Below, in pieces: positions 33,858 to 42,655 of a stretch of DNA of 64,000 bases (positions within the stretch are counted from its first letter, which is position 1; each line of letters begins with the position of its first letter). This DNA is from Gudongella sp051744365. Lineage in GTDB: Bacteria; Bacillota; Clostridia; Tissierellales; Tissierellaceae. The DNA is taken from positions 25,020 to 89,019 of the forward strand of contig JBNJCX010000002.1 in the NCBI GenBank assembly GCA_051744365.1, given 5' to 3'. A program made the position numbers and the translations under genes. The notes beneath the pieces were generated by a model. That model had not been told where the DNA came from. It saw only the letters and a program-made list of their open reading frames with translations, and ran no database searches.

Positions 33858-34679
33858 TTAGCCCTCCTTCTTTACGGATGCAATTAGCTTTCCATATGCC
33901 TCTGTATACTCAGGTCTCTCTATATTGTGTAGTTCTCCTATTACAAACTTGCCTTCCTTCTTTTCATCGGGAAGCTTGTCCCATGCAATCTTATTAATTG
34001 CACTTTCCTTTAAATATGTTACCATATCAACTGCTGTACCTTTCTTATTCTTTCTGCCGTAGTATGTTGGGCATGTTGACATGGCCTCAATAAATGAGAA
34101 GCCTTTATTCTGTATGCCTGCGATAATATTCTTCTCCAGCATGTTGGCAGCGAAAATAGTACCCCTGGCAACATAGGAGGCTCCCGCAGCTGCTGCGAGA
34201 TTGCACAGGTCAAAGTTTGGATCTACGCTTCCGTATGGAGCAGTAGTTCCCTTTTCTCCTGTAGGAGTTGTGGGAGAGAACTGACCTCCTGTCATTCCAT
34301 AGGTATTATTGTTGAATACAATTGTTGTTATATCTATATTTCTTCTTGCAGCATGTATCAGGTGATTGCCACCTATAGCAGATGAGTCTCCATCACCTGT
34401 AACTATTATTACCTTCAGCTCAGGATTAGCCATCTTTATACCGGTTGCAAAGGCCAGAGCTCTTCCATGTGTTGTATGAAGAGTATTGAAATCCAGATAT
34501 CCCGGTGCTCTTGATGAACAACCGATTCCGGAAACAACGCATACATTGTCCTTGTCCAGTCCAAGTGTATCAACAGCCTTTACCAATGCTCTTGTAACGA
34601 TTCCGTTTCCGCAGCCTGGACACCATATATGAGGCAGATTCTGTGTTCTAAAATACTTATTAACTAATTCACTAGGCAT
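33858..34679 (-). CDS. korB: 2-oxoacid:ferredoxin oxidoreductase, beta (TPP) subunit
   Basis: The 273-residue beta subunit binds thiamine pyrophosphate and a [4Fe-4S] cluster. Motifs are IWCPGCGNGIV near residue 18, GIGCSSRAPGYLDFNTLHTT, the TPP motif GDGDSSAIGGNHLIHAARRN and NNTYGMTGGQFSPTTP. The last is typical of 2-oxoglutarate-type enzymes, but the exact oxoacid cannot be fixed from sequence. The complex oxidises a 2-oxoacid plus CoA to acyl-CoA and CO2 with reduction of ferredoxin, as in amino-acid fermentation. It overlaps the alpha gene by 8 nt. Confidence 0.94.
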   Translation of the reverse strand: MPSELVNKYFRTQNLPHIWCPGCGNGIVTRALVKAVDTLGLDKDNVCVVSGIGCSSRAPGYLDFNTLHTTHGRALAFATGIKMANPELKVIIVTGDGDSSAIGGNHLIHAARRNIDITTIVFNNNTYGMTGGQFSPTTPTGEKGTTAPYGSVDPNFDLCNLAAAAGASYVARGTIFAANMLEKNIIAGIQNKGFSFIEAMSTCPTYYGRKNKKGTAVDMVTYLKESAINKIAWDKLPDEKKEGKFVIGELHNIERPEYTEAYGKLIASVKKEG

Positions 34680-35808
34680 TTTTATCCTCCTTCACAAGTG
34701 AGACTATTTCATCAGGAGTGATTATATCTCCGTTGATCTTGCCGAATTTCTCAACTTCAGTATGCTTGCCTGCGATTCTGTCAACCTCCAGGAAGTACTG
34801 ACCGGCATTGAGCTCAACAACAAATATCTTCTTCATTTTCTTGCCAAGCTCTCTTAGCTGATCTTCAGCAGATGGCCAGATGGTTATAGGTCTGAAAAGA
34901 CCGACCTTGTAGCCCTGGCTTCTTAATGTATCAACTGCTGATTTAGAAGATCTTGCAATTGATCCAAAGGATACAATTGCTATCTCCGCATCATCAAGCA
35001 TATATTCCTCATAGGTAACTATATCCTTCTTGTTGTTTTCAATTTTTCCGATCAGCCTGTTCAGAAGCTTGCCGGCAACGTGTTCATTTCCGGATGGGAA
35101 TCCGGTTTCATCGTGAACAAGTCCTGTTACATGGTATCTGTAGCCCTCTCCGAAGGCTGCCATTTCTGGTACGATATCTCCATCTTTTACCTTGAATGCC
35201 TTGTAGTCTGATGGTGAGCATTTCGGCTTCTTTCTATCCAATATTTCAACATCATCGTTTTCAGGAATTTCAATTTTCTCCCTCATATGACCTATAATTT
35301 CATCCAAAAGAAGAATTACAGGTGTTCTATATTTTTCAGCCAGATTAAATGCTCTAATTGTCATGTAATAGATTTCCTTAACTGAAGATGGATAAAGTAC
35401 TATTATTGAGTGATCCCCATGAGTTCCCCATCTGGACTGCATAATATCCCCCTGAGCAGGCGATGTTGGCAGACCTGTACTGGGACCGCTTCTTTGTACG
35501 TTTACAATCACACAGGGAGTTTCAGTTATGATCCCATACCCAATATTCTCCTGTTTCAGACTGAATCCTGGGCCTGATGTTGCAGTCATGGATTTGAGAC
35601 CTGCCAGTGATCCCCCCAATGCAGCAGCAATACCTGCGATTTCATCTTCCATCTGAATAAACTTTCCTCCTACCTTGGGTAATAGCTCAGCTGACAGTTC
35701 AGCTATTTCAGTAGACGGAGTTATAGGATAACCGGCATAAAACTTCATTCCTGCCTTCAATGCTCCGGCAACACAGGCTTCATTACCCTGCATTAATTTT
35801 ATACTCAT
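34672..35808 (-). CDS. korA: 2-oxoacid:ferredoxin oxidoreductase, alpha subunit
   Basis: The 378-residue alpha subunit. It shows GNEACVAGALKAGMKFYAGY near the start, then ITPSTEIAE, IQMEDEIAGIAAALGGSLAG and TATSGPGFSLKQENIGYGI. The C-terminal transketolase-like region contains IVSFGSIARSSKSAVD. In this family the alpha subunit completes the TPP site with the beta subunit. The gene is 2 nt behind the ferredoxin-type delta gene and overlaps beta by 8 nt. Confidence 0.94.
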   Translation of the reverse strand: MSIKLMQGNEACVAGALKAGMKFYAGYPITPSTEIAELSAELLPKVGGKFIQMEDEIAGIAAALGGSLAGLKSMTATSGPGFSLKQENIGYGIITETPCVIVNVQRSGPSTGLPTSPAQGDIMQSRWGTHGDHSIIVLYPSSVKEIYYMTIRAFNLAEKYRTPVILLLDEIIGHMREKIEIPENDDVEILDRKKPKCSPSDYKAFKVKDGDIVPEMAAFGEGYRYHVTGLVHDETGFPSGNEHVAGKLLNRLIGKIENNKKDIVTYEEYMLDDAEIAIVSFGSIARSSKSAVDTLRSQGYKVGLFRPITIWPSAEDQLRELGKKMKKIFVVELNAGQYFLEVDRIAGKHTEVEKFGKINGDIITPDEIVSLVKEDKNA

Positions 35809-35810
35809 TC

Positions 35811-36011
35811 TTATTCCTCCCTTAAGTATATTGCATAATCAGGACAACGCAATTCACATTGGCCACACATTATACAAGCTTCTGGATCAACTATTTCCAC
35901 CTTGCCATCTTTTAACGCTAGAACACTCTTTGGGCAATATGCAACGCAAATGCCACAGCCCTTGCACCATTCCTTCTCAACGGTAACAATTTTATCCTTC
36001 TTATCTGGCAT
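35811..36011 (-). CDS. korD: 2-oxoacid:ferredoxin oxidoreductase, delta (2[4Fe-4S]) subunit
   Basis: A 66-residue ferredoxin-like subunit with two complete cluster motifs: CKGCGICVAYCP and CIMCGQCELRCP. It passes electrons from the beta subunit to soluble ferredoxin. It is the first gene of the operon, with AGGAGGG upstream and a consensus promoter at 36050-36078. Confidence 0.94.
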   Translation of the reverse strand: MPDKKDKIVTVEKEWCKGCGICVAYCPKSVLALKDGKVEIVDPEACIMCGQCELRCPDYAIYLREE

Positions 36012-36049
36012 CGTTTTCCCTCCTATATGTAACTTGTTTACTTACCTAA

Positions 36050-36078
36050 ATAATAACAAAGTATATATGGATTTGCAA
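36050..36078 (-). promoter_or_regulatory. Sigma-A promoter of korDABC-rpiR
   Basis: On the minus strand TTGCAA (36073-36078), a 17-nt spacer and TATTAT (36050-36055), about 40 nt before korD. Confidence 0.65.
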
Positions 36079-36199
36079 GTTTTATTTCATAATTTAACCA
36101 CTTTGGATTATTTTTGCAAGTTTGCTTTCAAACGATTGAATTTATGGACATTATCCAGTTTCTCCAATCTCCCTTATCCTACTATTCTCAAACAAAAAA

Positions 36200-36218
36200 C
36201 AAGCCAACATCAGGCTTG
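36200..36218 (-). terminator. Terminator of the M50-scp-carboxyltransferase operon
   Basis: On the minus strand CAAGCC pairs with GGCTTG over a 7-nt loop and is followed by TTTTTTG, about 38 nt behind the carboxyltransferase stop. Confidence 0.8.
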
Positions 36219-36255
36219 CTTTTTGATAACATATTTATAAAGTTTTGTCCATTGC

Positions 36256-37653
36256 TTAAACTGGATGAGTTTGATCCTCCTGATTCAACAGGTCGGTTTC
36301 AATCTTGTACTTTGCTGCAAGACGTTGCTTAAAGAATGGGATTGCAACCTGTGGGAACAGTGCGTAGCTTAGTACGTCTTCATCCTGCTCTATATATTCG
36401 CTGATTTCTCTTCTATAATTTTCAAGCTGTGGCTCCAGCATATCTGCAGGTCTTCCCTCATATGGCTTCTCATCACCTATGATTTTCTTTATTATTTCCT
36501 CAGAAATCGGTGCTGGTGGTTTTCCATATAGCCCTTTTACATAGTTTTTAGTCTCAGATGGCACCATTTTATATCTTTCACCTGTGATTACATTGAATAG
36601 CGCAGTAGTTCCTACAATCTGGCTCATAGGTGTAACAAGTGGCGGATATCCCAATTCTTTCCTTACCTTAGGGATTTCCTTGAGAACATCATCATATAGA
36701 TCCTCCTTGCCCTGAGCCTTAAGCTGGGAAACAAGGTTGGAGAGCATTCCACCTGGGACCTGATACTTAAGTGTATTTACATCCACATAAAGAACCTTCA
36801 TATCAAGAAGTCCCGCCTTCATGTACTTGTCCCTAAGAGTCTTGAAATACTCTGAAATCTCGAGAAGAAGATCAAAGTCAATATCAGGATAGTGTTCTGT
36901 ACCCTGTAGAGAAGCAATCATAGGCTCGGTAGCCGGCTGACTTGTTCCATTCCCCAAGGGTGATATTGCAGTATCCACTATATCAGCCCCTGCCTCTATT
37001 GCCTTCATATAGGTCTGATTCGCAATACCGCTGGTAAAGTGTGAATGTACCTCAATTGGAACATCCACTGCCTCCTTAAGGTCCTTTACAAGGTCATATG
37101 CCACATAAGGAAGAAGTATCCCTGACATGTCCTTTATACATATGGAATCAACACCCATTTGAACCATTTCTTTCGAAAGATTTACATAGTATTCATTGTT
37201 GTGTACCGGGCTTACTGTGTAGGATATGGCCCCCTGTGCATGGCCTCCGTACTTCTTGACTGCTTTTATTGATGTTTCCAGGTTTCTCAGGTCATTCAGC
37301 GCATCAAATATTCTAACAATATCTATCCCATTTTCTATTGCTTTTTTTACGAATTCCTCAACCACATCATCCGGATAATGCTTGTATCCGAGAATATTCT
37401 GTCCTCTTAAAAGCATCTGGAGCTTGGTGTTCTTGAATGCCTTTCTAAGTTGTCTCAGTCTATCCCATGGATCCTCGTTAAGATACCTCAAGCATGAGTC
37501 AAATGTAGCTCCACCCCAAACCTCAAGGGCGTGGTAGCCAACCTTGTCCAGCTTTTCAGCTATTGGAATCATTTCCTCTGTAGTCATTCTGGTTGCAATA
37601 AGTGACTGGTGAGCATCCCTTAATGCAGTCTCCATAATTTTTACCTTTGCCAT
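36256..37653 (-). CDS. oadA: Oxaloacetate decarboxylase alpha / pyruvate carboxylase B-type carboxyltransferase
   Basis: A 465-residue carboxyltransferase of the HMGL-like TIM-barrel family. Motifs are ETALRDAHQSLIATRM near residue 8, EVWGGATFDSCLRYLNEDPW near 42, LLRGQNILGYKHYPDD, IKDMSGILLPYVAYDLVKDL and the metal motif EVHSHFTSGIA near 205. The biotinyl domain is absent, so a separate biotin carrier would be needed. It moves CO2 between biotin and pyruvate/oxaloacetate, either anaplerotically or as part of a sodium pump. The start overlaps the mnmM stop by 13 nt. It ends the long operon from the M50 protease. Confidence 0.9.
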   Translation of the reverse strand: MAKVKIMETALRDAHQSLIATRMTTEEMIPIAEKLDKVGYHALEVWGGATFDSCLRYLNEDPWDRLRQLRKAFKNTKLQMLLRGQNILGYKHYPDDVVEEFVKKAIENGIDIVRIFDALNDLRNLETSIKAVKKYGGHAQGAISYTVSPVHNNEYYVNLSKEMVQMGVDSICIKDMSGILLPYVAYDLVKDLKEAVDVPIEVHSHFTSGIANQTYMKAIEAGADIVDTAISPLGNGTSQPATEPMIASLQGTEHYPDIDFDLLLEISEYFKTLRDKYMKAGLLDMKVLYVDVNTLKYQVPGGMLSNLVSQLKAQGKEDLYDDVLKEIPKVRKELGYPPLVTPMSQIVGTTALFNVITGERYKMVPSETKNYVKGLYGKPPAPISEEIIKKIIGDEKPYEGRPADMLEPQLENYRREISEYIEQDEDVLSYALFPQVAIPFFKQRLAAKYKIETDLLNQEDQTHPV

Positions 37654-38228
37654 ATTCTACCTCCTCTAACTTCAATGCCGATGGTTATCGGCGGATTGTT
37701 TTTCTGGTTTATAAATGAAAATTCAAATACATTGTATCCATTCTGGTCCAGCTCTTCTGCAAGACCCCTCACAGCCTGGTATTCATAAAGTCCTCCCTCA
37801 TGACCAGTGTAGGCTGTTATTAACATTATAGCACCGGGTACCATGGAATATAAAGCATTATTTATACTCCTGATGGTTGTTGTTGCTGATGTTCTAACTG
37901 ATTTATCCCCTCCTGGCAAGTAGCCTAGATTATAGATGATAAAATCTATCTCGCCCTCTATATTGCCCCGTATGTTCTCATGACTGTCATGAACAAGACT
38001 TACCCTATGGTGCAAGCCTTTCTTGGCAAGAAGGTCACCAGCATTTTCAAGGGCTATTTTTTGGATATCAAAGCTATATACAAATCCCGTCACCCCAACC
38101 AGCTTCGCGAGAATAAGTGTATCCTTTCCATTTCCCGTCGTTGCATCAACGCAGATATGTCCTTCCCGTACGAAGTTTTTCATAATTATTTCCGTGAATT
38201 GGGTTGCATTGTTGAGAATATCACCCAT
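37641..38228 (-). CDS. mnmM: Class I SAM methyltransferase, MnmM (YtqB) type
   Basis: A 195-residue methyltransferase. The SAM-binding motif VDATTGNGKDTLILAKLVG near residue 28 and DFIIYNLGYLPGGDKSVRTS near 100 match YtqB/MnmM, which methylates the nm5s2U wobble base of tRNA in Firmicutes. Older annotation calls it an rRNA methylase. It overlaps the GNAT gene by 8 nt and the carboxyltransferase gene by 13 nt, so expression is coupled even though the functions seem unrelated. Confidence 0.88.
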   Translation of the reverse strand: MGDILNNATQFTEIIMKNFVREGHICVDATTGNGKDTLILAKLVGVTGFVYSFDIQKIALENAGDLLAKKGLHHRVSLVHDSHENIRGNIEGEIDFIIYNLGYLPGGDKSVRTSATTTIRSINNALYSMVPGAIMLITAYTGHEGGLYEYQAVRGLAEELDQNGYNVFEFSFINQKNNPPITIGIEVRGGRIWQR

Positions 38229-38622
38229 GAATATCTCCTGTCGAACAACAGGTGCAGCCTCCCGAAAACAATTCCTTCAGGTCACACTGATATTCATTCT
38301 TAAATTTTGTAAATCCAATTTTTTCAAGATATGAATTATCGACTCTTGAATACACCATATGAAACCCATTTATTTCGAGCTTGTTCAGCAGTGACCTAAT
38401 CATTGCATTTCCCAATCCCTGACCCCTGTAATCCTTATCCAGGAATACATACTGAACATAAACCTTACCATCCTCCAGAAGAATCTGGGTTACTCCGAAA
38501 AGACTTCCGTCATCGAAGCCTCCAAAAAACAATCCATTGGAAATGAATTCGCTCCATATATCGTTTTTATTTAAAAATTTCTTTATCATATCTATATCTG
38601 AAACATCCTTAAAACTAAGCAT
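38221..38622 (-). CDS. GNAT-family N-acetyltransferase with a cysteine-rich tail
   Basis: A GNAT acetyltransferase of 133 residues. The acetyl-CoA motif is LDKDYRGQGLGNAMIRSLLN near residue 70, followed by GFHMVYSRVDNSYLEKIGF. The C-terminus ends in GGCTCCSTGD, a Cys-x-Cys-Cys cluster beyond the fold that could bind metal. The substrate is unknown. I prefer the ATG at 38622 because AAGAGGTG lies 5 nt upstream; the frame is open to 38640. It overlaps mnmM by 8 nt. Confidence 0.82.
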   Translation of the reverse strand: MLSFKDVSDIDMIKKFLNKNDIWSEFISNGLFFGGFDDGSLFGVTQILLEDGKVYVQYVFLDKDYRGQGLGNAMIRSLLNKLEINGFHMVYSRVDNSYLEKIGFTKFKNEYQCDLKELFSGGCTCCSTGDIHG

Positions 38623-38658
38623 CGATACACCTCTTATCATTAAATATTACAGAAAATA

Positions 38659-39384
38659 TTACAGAGATTTTATATAGTCAAGCTCCTCGTCGTTGAGGTA
38701 TCTCCAGTTGCCAGAATCCAGACCTCCCAGCTCAATTTCTCCAAAAGATATTCTCTTAAGCTTCTTGACTGGATGATTTATGGCCTCGCACATCTTCTTT
38801 ACCTGCCTGTTTCTTCCCTCATAAAGCTGTATATCCAATATGGAATCGTCGCCAAAGTTCTTAAGTATCTTTACCTTGGCAGGAGCAGTCATCTTTCCTT
38901 CCAGTCTGAATCCTTTTCTGAACCTCTCAAGCTCACCTCTATTGGGAACGCCCTCCACTATGGCTATATACCTTTTATATACCATCTTGCTTGGATGGGT
39001 AAGTTTAAATGCCAGTTCTCCGTCATTGGTAAGAAGAACCAGCCCACTGGTATCGGCATCCAGTCTTCCAACGGGATAAATCCGCTCCTCTACCTCTTCT
39101 ATCAGGTCTGTGACAACGGTTCTTCCTTTTTCATCCTTGGCGCTTGTGACTATGCCAATCGGCTTATTGAGGACTATATAAACCTTGTTGCTTTCTGGCT
39201 TGATATTTATTCCATCGACCTTTACCTTGTCCTTGCCTGGAATAATTGTAATTCCCATTTCTGTTACAACCTTTCCATTGACCTGGACCTTTCCTTCCTT
39301 GATAAGCTCTTCAGATGCCCTTCTTGAGGCAACTCCGCTCATAGCCATATACTTTTGCAATCTAATGCTCTTATTATCCTTCAT
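38659..39384 (-). CDS. rluB: 23S rRNA pseudouridine synthase RluB-type
   Basis: A 241-residue RsuA/RluB-family pseudouridine synthase. An N-terminal S4 RNA-binding domain (RLQKYMAMSGVASRRASEEL) precedes the catalytic domain with the essential Asp in YPVGRLDADTSGLVLLTND and then YEGRNRQVKKMCEAI. It modifies the large-subunit rRNA, by homology near U2605. Its start overlaps the end of scpB by 11 nt; scpA-scpB-rluB is a conserved Firmicute trio. Confidence 0.94.
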   Translation of the reverse strand: MKDNKSIRLQKYMAMSGVASRRASEELIKEGKVQVNGKVVTEMGITIIPGKDKVKVDGINIKPESNKVYIVLNKPIGIVTSAKDEKGRTVVTDLIEEVEERIYPVGRLDADTSGLVLLTNDGELAFKLTHPSKMVYKRYIAIVEGVPNRGELERFRKGFRLEGKMTAPAKVKILKNFGDDSILDIQLYEGRNRQVKKMCEAINHPVKKLKRISFGEIELGGLDSGNWRYLNDEELDYIKSL

Positions 39385-39928
39385 TATAAAACTCCTCTAT
39401 TCCTTTATCTTCTATAGTAAAATTATCCACCGGTGGCAGTTCCTGTAGGGACTGTAGCCCGAAATACTTGAGAAACTCGTCAGTGGTGCCATATATATTC
39501 GGTTTCCCGGGCTTATCCAGTTTGCCAATCTCCTTTACCAGGCGCCTTCCTATGAGGGTTTCCAGACTTCTGTCGCTTTTTACCCCTCTTATGTGGTCAA
39601 TATCAGCCTTTGTCACCGGCTGCTTGTATGCAACAATGGAAAGGGTCTCCAATGCAGCATTTGAGAGTGGTCTTGTGTTTCTGCCCTGTACAACCGTCTT
39701 TATCCAGTCATGATGCTCCGGTCTTGTACCAAGCTGAAAGGAATTGTTGAACCTTATGATTCTGATTCCCCTCCGGTTATAGTCAAACTCATCCTTCATC
39801 TCCAAAAGAATCGAAAGGACTTCCTTGTTGGTTAAATCCATGACCTTTGCCATTTCACTGCTTTCAATTGGCTCTCCGAATGTAAAAAGCAGACCTTCTA
39901 TTATGGATTTTATTTCCCTGTTGTCCAT
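39374..39928 (-). CDS. scpB: Segregation and condensation protein B
   Basis: A 184-residue ScpB, the winged-helix partner of the SMC-ScpA condensin that folds and separates chromosomes. Typical segments are IKSIIEGLLFTFGEPI at the start, RNTRPLSNAALETLSIVAYK, PVTKADIDHIRGVKSD and RPNIYGTT-type wording (KPNIYGTTDEFLKYFGL). It follows scpA by 3 nt and overlaps rluB by 11 nt. Confidence 0.94.
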   Translation of the reverse strand: MDNREIKSIIEGLLFTFGEPIESSEMAKVMDLTNKEVLSILLEMKDEFDYNRRGIRIIRFNNSFQLGTRPEHHDWIKTVVQGRNTRPLSNAALETLSIVAYKQPVTKADIDHIRGVKSDRSLETLIGRRLVKEIGKLDKPGKPNIYGTTDEFLKYFGLQSLQELPPVDNFTIEDKGIEEFYNEG

Positions 39929-39931
39929 AAA

Positions 39932-40663
39932 TCAAATACCTCTCTTCTCAATAATAAGATCTGAAAAGCTGTCATCCTGTCTCACTGAAATAAATCTTGT
40001 TCTCATAAGCTCCAGCAGTGACAGAAAATAAGCGATTATTCTAGATCTGGATGCTTCCCTTGTTATTATTTCACTGAATCTTATTTTTCCGGAACTCCTT
40101 ACCATTTCTTTAATATCCCTGGTGCAATCCTCAAGGCTTACTTCCTCCCTTCTGATTTCATAGAAGGTCTCCTGGGGATTGTTGTACCTGTGTCTCTGAA
40201 GTATATTCTGAAGAGTGTCTACCAGGTCCTTTAGTTGAACTGCACTGAGCTCCTGAAAGGGATCTCTGAAGTCGCTGACATCCTCCTGTGGCTTATAGTA
40301 CACCTTGCTGTATACTTCCTCCGATGCCTTGAGGTTCTCGGATATCTTCTTGTAAATCTTATACTCCATTAGTCTTTTTACAAGCTCTTCCCTTGGATCT
40401 ATCTGGATCTCCTCTCCATCAACAAAGACTGTTTCCTTTGGAAGGAGCATCTTTGACTTGATCTCAATCAGTGTGGCTGCCATAATAATAAAATCACTTG
40501 CAACCTGGAGATTCATATCCTCCCATTTCTTCAACTGTGCAATAAATTGCTCCGTGACAGTATGGACGGGAATATCATATATATCTATTTCATTATTGTC
40601 TATCAGGTTCAGCAATAGGTCAAGAGGACCCTCGAAAACCTCTACACTTACTTTATAGTTCAT
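39932..40663 (-). CDS. scpA: Segregation and condensation protein A
   Basis: A 243-residue kleisin. The N-terminus reads YKVSVEVFEGPLDLLLNLID, the family hallmark, followed by FIIMAATLIEIKSKMLLP. The C-terminal winged helix (SGKIRFSEIITREASRSRII, then FLSLLELMRTRFI) contacts the SMC head. It is encoded between the M50 protease gene (9 nt upstream) and scpB. Confidence 0.95.
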   Translation of the reverse strand: MNYKVSVEVFEGPLDLLLNLIDNNEIDIYDIPVHTVTEQFIAQLKKWEDMNLQVASDFIIMAATLIEIKSKMLLPKETVFVDGEEIQIDPREELVKRLMEYKIYKKISENLKASEEVYSKVYYKPQEDVSDFRDPFQELSAVQLKDLVDTLQNILQRHRYNNPQETFYEIRREEVSLEDCTRDIKEMVRSSGKIRFSEIITREASRSRIIAYFLSLLELMRTRFISVRQDDSFSDLIIEKRGI

Positions 40664-40672
40664 GGCATTCTC

Positions 40673-41260
40673 CTAAATCAATAGATTGATAATCAGATTG
40701 TATGCTAAGTCCACCAATGGGCCTAGAATTCTCCCAATTCCTCCAGTTGCTATAAGAAGTATTAGAATCAGATAGAAATATCTTTCATTTTTATAGAAGA
40801 AGAACTCCATCTTCTCCGGCAATAGACTTGCAACCACTTTGGAGCCGTCGAGGGGCGGGAATGGCATCAGATTGAATACTCCCAGCATAATATTGTACCA
40901 AAGGGTTATTACAAGCATCTGAACTACAATCTCATTTCCAATGGGAGCATGTACAAGAATAGCTCCTGTTATAATCGCTATAATGAAGTTGGTGGTGACC
41001 CCTGCAAGTGAAACAAGCAAGGTGTCCCTCTTCCTGTTCTTGAAATACCTTGGGTTGATTGGCACTGCCTTTGCCCAGCCGAACCTGAATATAAGCATAA
41101 ACAGGAATCCAACTGGATCTATATGCTTAATTGGATTCAGTGTCAGCCTTCCAGCGTTCTTGGCAGTGGGATCCCCCAGCCAATAGGCTGTAAGACCATG
41201 AGCAAGCTCATGAAAAATTATTGCAACCAGAAGTCCTGGCAAGCTTATTATATATTCCAT
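40673..41260 (-). CDS. Site-2-protease-like M50 membrane metalloprotease
   Basis: A 195-residue integral membrane M50 peptidase. The zinc motif HExxH is in IIFHELAHGLTAYWLGDP near residue 17, and the third ligand region is NLMPFPPLDGSKV near 135. Four or more hydrophobic segments surround them. It lacks a PDZ domain, so it belongs to the small YwhC/Rip-like group placed beside scpA in many Firmicutes. The substrate is unknown. It is the first gene of an apparent seven-gene operon ending at 36256. Confidence 0.9.
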   Translation of the reverse strand: MEYIISLPGLLVAIIFHELAHGLTAYWLGDPTAKNAGRLTLNPIKHIDPVGFLFMLIFRFGWAKAVPINPRYFKNRKRDTLLVSLAGVTTNFIIAIITGAILVHAPIGNEIVVQMLVITLWYNIMLGVFNLMPFPPLDGSKVVASLLPEKMEFFFYKNERYFYLILILLIATGGIGRILGPLVDLAYNLIINLLI

Positions 41261-41307
41261 ATATTTCCTCTTCTTTCCTGTGTTATCCTCGTCTTTTATA
41301 ATAATGA

Positions 41308-41331
41308 ACCTCGACTCTGTGATGTCGAGGT
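41308..41331 (-). terminator. Terminator of nudix-xerD-pdp
   Basis: ACCTCGAC pairs with GTCGAGGT over an 8-nt loop, with outer ATAATGA/TCATTAT pairing. It lies about 12 nt behind the pdp stop on the minus strand. Confidence 0.75.
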
Positions 41332-41343
41332 ATCATTATTACA

Positions 41344-42645
41344 CTATTTTATTATATTATAAATATAGGGTTTTGTCTTTGGTTTTTCGTCGGAAATCAT
41401 ATATGCTTCCATTATTCTCTCCACGGCATCCTGGAATTTATCAAGATTGGTCCAGAGGGTACAGACTGTTTCTCCCTTTTCAACAGAATCCCCAATTTTT
41501 TTCTTCAGGGTTATGCCCGCTCCATAGTCAATCTTATCCTCCTTGGTCCTTCTGCCGGCCCCAAGAAGCATTGCGCTTATGCCAACGGCTTCTGCATCAA
41601 TCTCATAAATGTAGCCACTCTTCTCAGCTACAACATCGAAGGAATTCCTTGCTCCAGGCAGCAGATCTGGATTATTGACAACCTCCGGATTTCCTCCTTG
41701 AATCTTTATAAGCTCCTTCAGTTTCTCCAAGGCCTGCCCTGATTCAATGGTTTTCTGAAGGCTCTTGTATGCCTGATCAAAATCGTCGAAGGCTCCCCCC
41801 AGAACACACATATGTGAAGCGATGGTAAGAGCAACAGTAGTTTCATCCTCTGCTCCATCTCCTGACAGTACCTCTATTGCTTCCCTTACCTCATTGCTGT
41901 TTCCTACCTGATAGCCAAGAGGCTGGTCCATATTTGTAATAACGGCTACAGTATCCCTCTTTAGGCTCTTCCCTATTCCAACCATTGTTTTTGCAAGCTT
42001 TTCTGCCTCTTCAATTGTCTTCATAAATGCTCCTGAACCAACCTTCACATCAAGTACTATTGCATCAGCGCCTGAAGCTATCTTCTTGCTCATAATGGAG
42101 CTTGCAATAAGAGGTATGCTGTCTATGGTAGATGTTACATCCCTCAGGGCATATATCTTCTTGTCCGCAGGGGTAAGATTTGCAGTCTGTCCAATTATTG
42201 CCATCTTGTACTTATTTACATTATCGATAAATTCCTTTGAGGATAAGTTTATCCTAAATCCTTCTATGGACTCAAGCTTGTCAATTGTACCGCCTGTATG
42301 ACCCAGGCCCCTTCCACTCATCTTTGCAACAGGCACCCCTGCTCCAGCTACCAGCGGAATTACAATCAGACTTATCTTGTCTCCAACTCCTCCAGTGGAA
42401 TGCTTGTCGACCTTTATCCCCTGAATCGGTGAAAGATCAACCTGCTCTCCTGAATTCACAAAGCTTTCAGTGAGATAAGCAATTTCATCCTCTTTCATTC
42501 CGTTGAAGTATATGGTCATAAGAAATGCAGACATCTGGTAGTCAGGAATTTCATCCTTTGTATAACCGGATATCATAAACTCTATTTCTTCCTTTGAAAG
42601 ACCCTCTCCATGCTTCTTCTTTTCTATTATATCAATAGCTCTCAT
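41344..42645 (-). CDS. pdp: Pyrimidine-nucleoside phosphorylase
   Basis: Thymidine/pyrimidine-nucleoside phosphorylase of 433 residues, which splits uridine and thymidine with phosphate. Typical segments are MRAIDIIEKKKHGEGLSKEE, KVDKHSTGGVGDKISLIV near residue 80, KMSGRGLGHTGGTIDKLESI near 108 and DVKVGSGAFMKT near 195. The frame is open to 42696, but AGGAGGG is 7 nt before the ATG at 42645, where the family begins. The xerD stop lies just inside its upstream region, so the genes are co-transcribed. Confidence 0.95.
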   Translation of the reverse strand: MRAIDIIEKKKHGEGLSKEEIEFMISGYTKDEIPDYQMSAFLMTIYFNGMKEDEIAYLTESFVNSGEQVDLSPIQGIKVDKHSTGGVGDKISLIVIPLVAGAGVPVAKMSGRGLGHTGGTIDKLESIEGFRINLSSKEFIDNVNKYKMAIIGQTANLTPADKKIYALRDVTSTIDSIPLIASSIMSKKIASGADAIVLDVKVGSGAFMKTIEEAEKLAKTMVGIGKSLKRDTVAVITNMDQPLGYQVGNSNEVREAIEVLSGDGAEDETTVALTIASHMCVLGGAFDDFDQAYKSLQKTIESGQALEKLKELIKIQGGNPEVVNNPDLLPGARNSFDVVAEKSGYIYEIDAEAVGISAMLLGAGRRTKEDKIDYGAGITLKKKIGDSVEKGETVCTLWTNLDKFQDAVERIMEAYMISDEKPKTKPYIYNIIK

Positions 42646-42655
42646 ATTGACCCTC

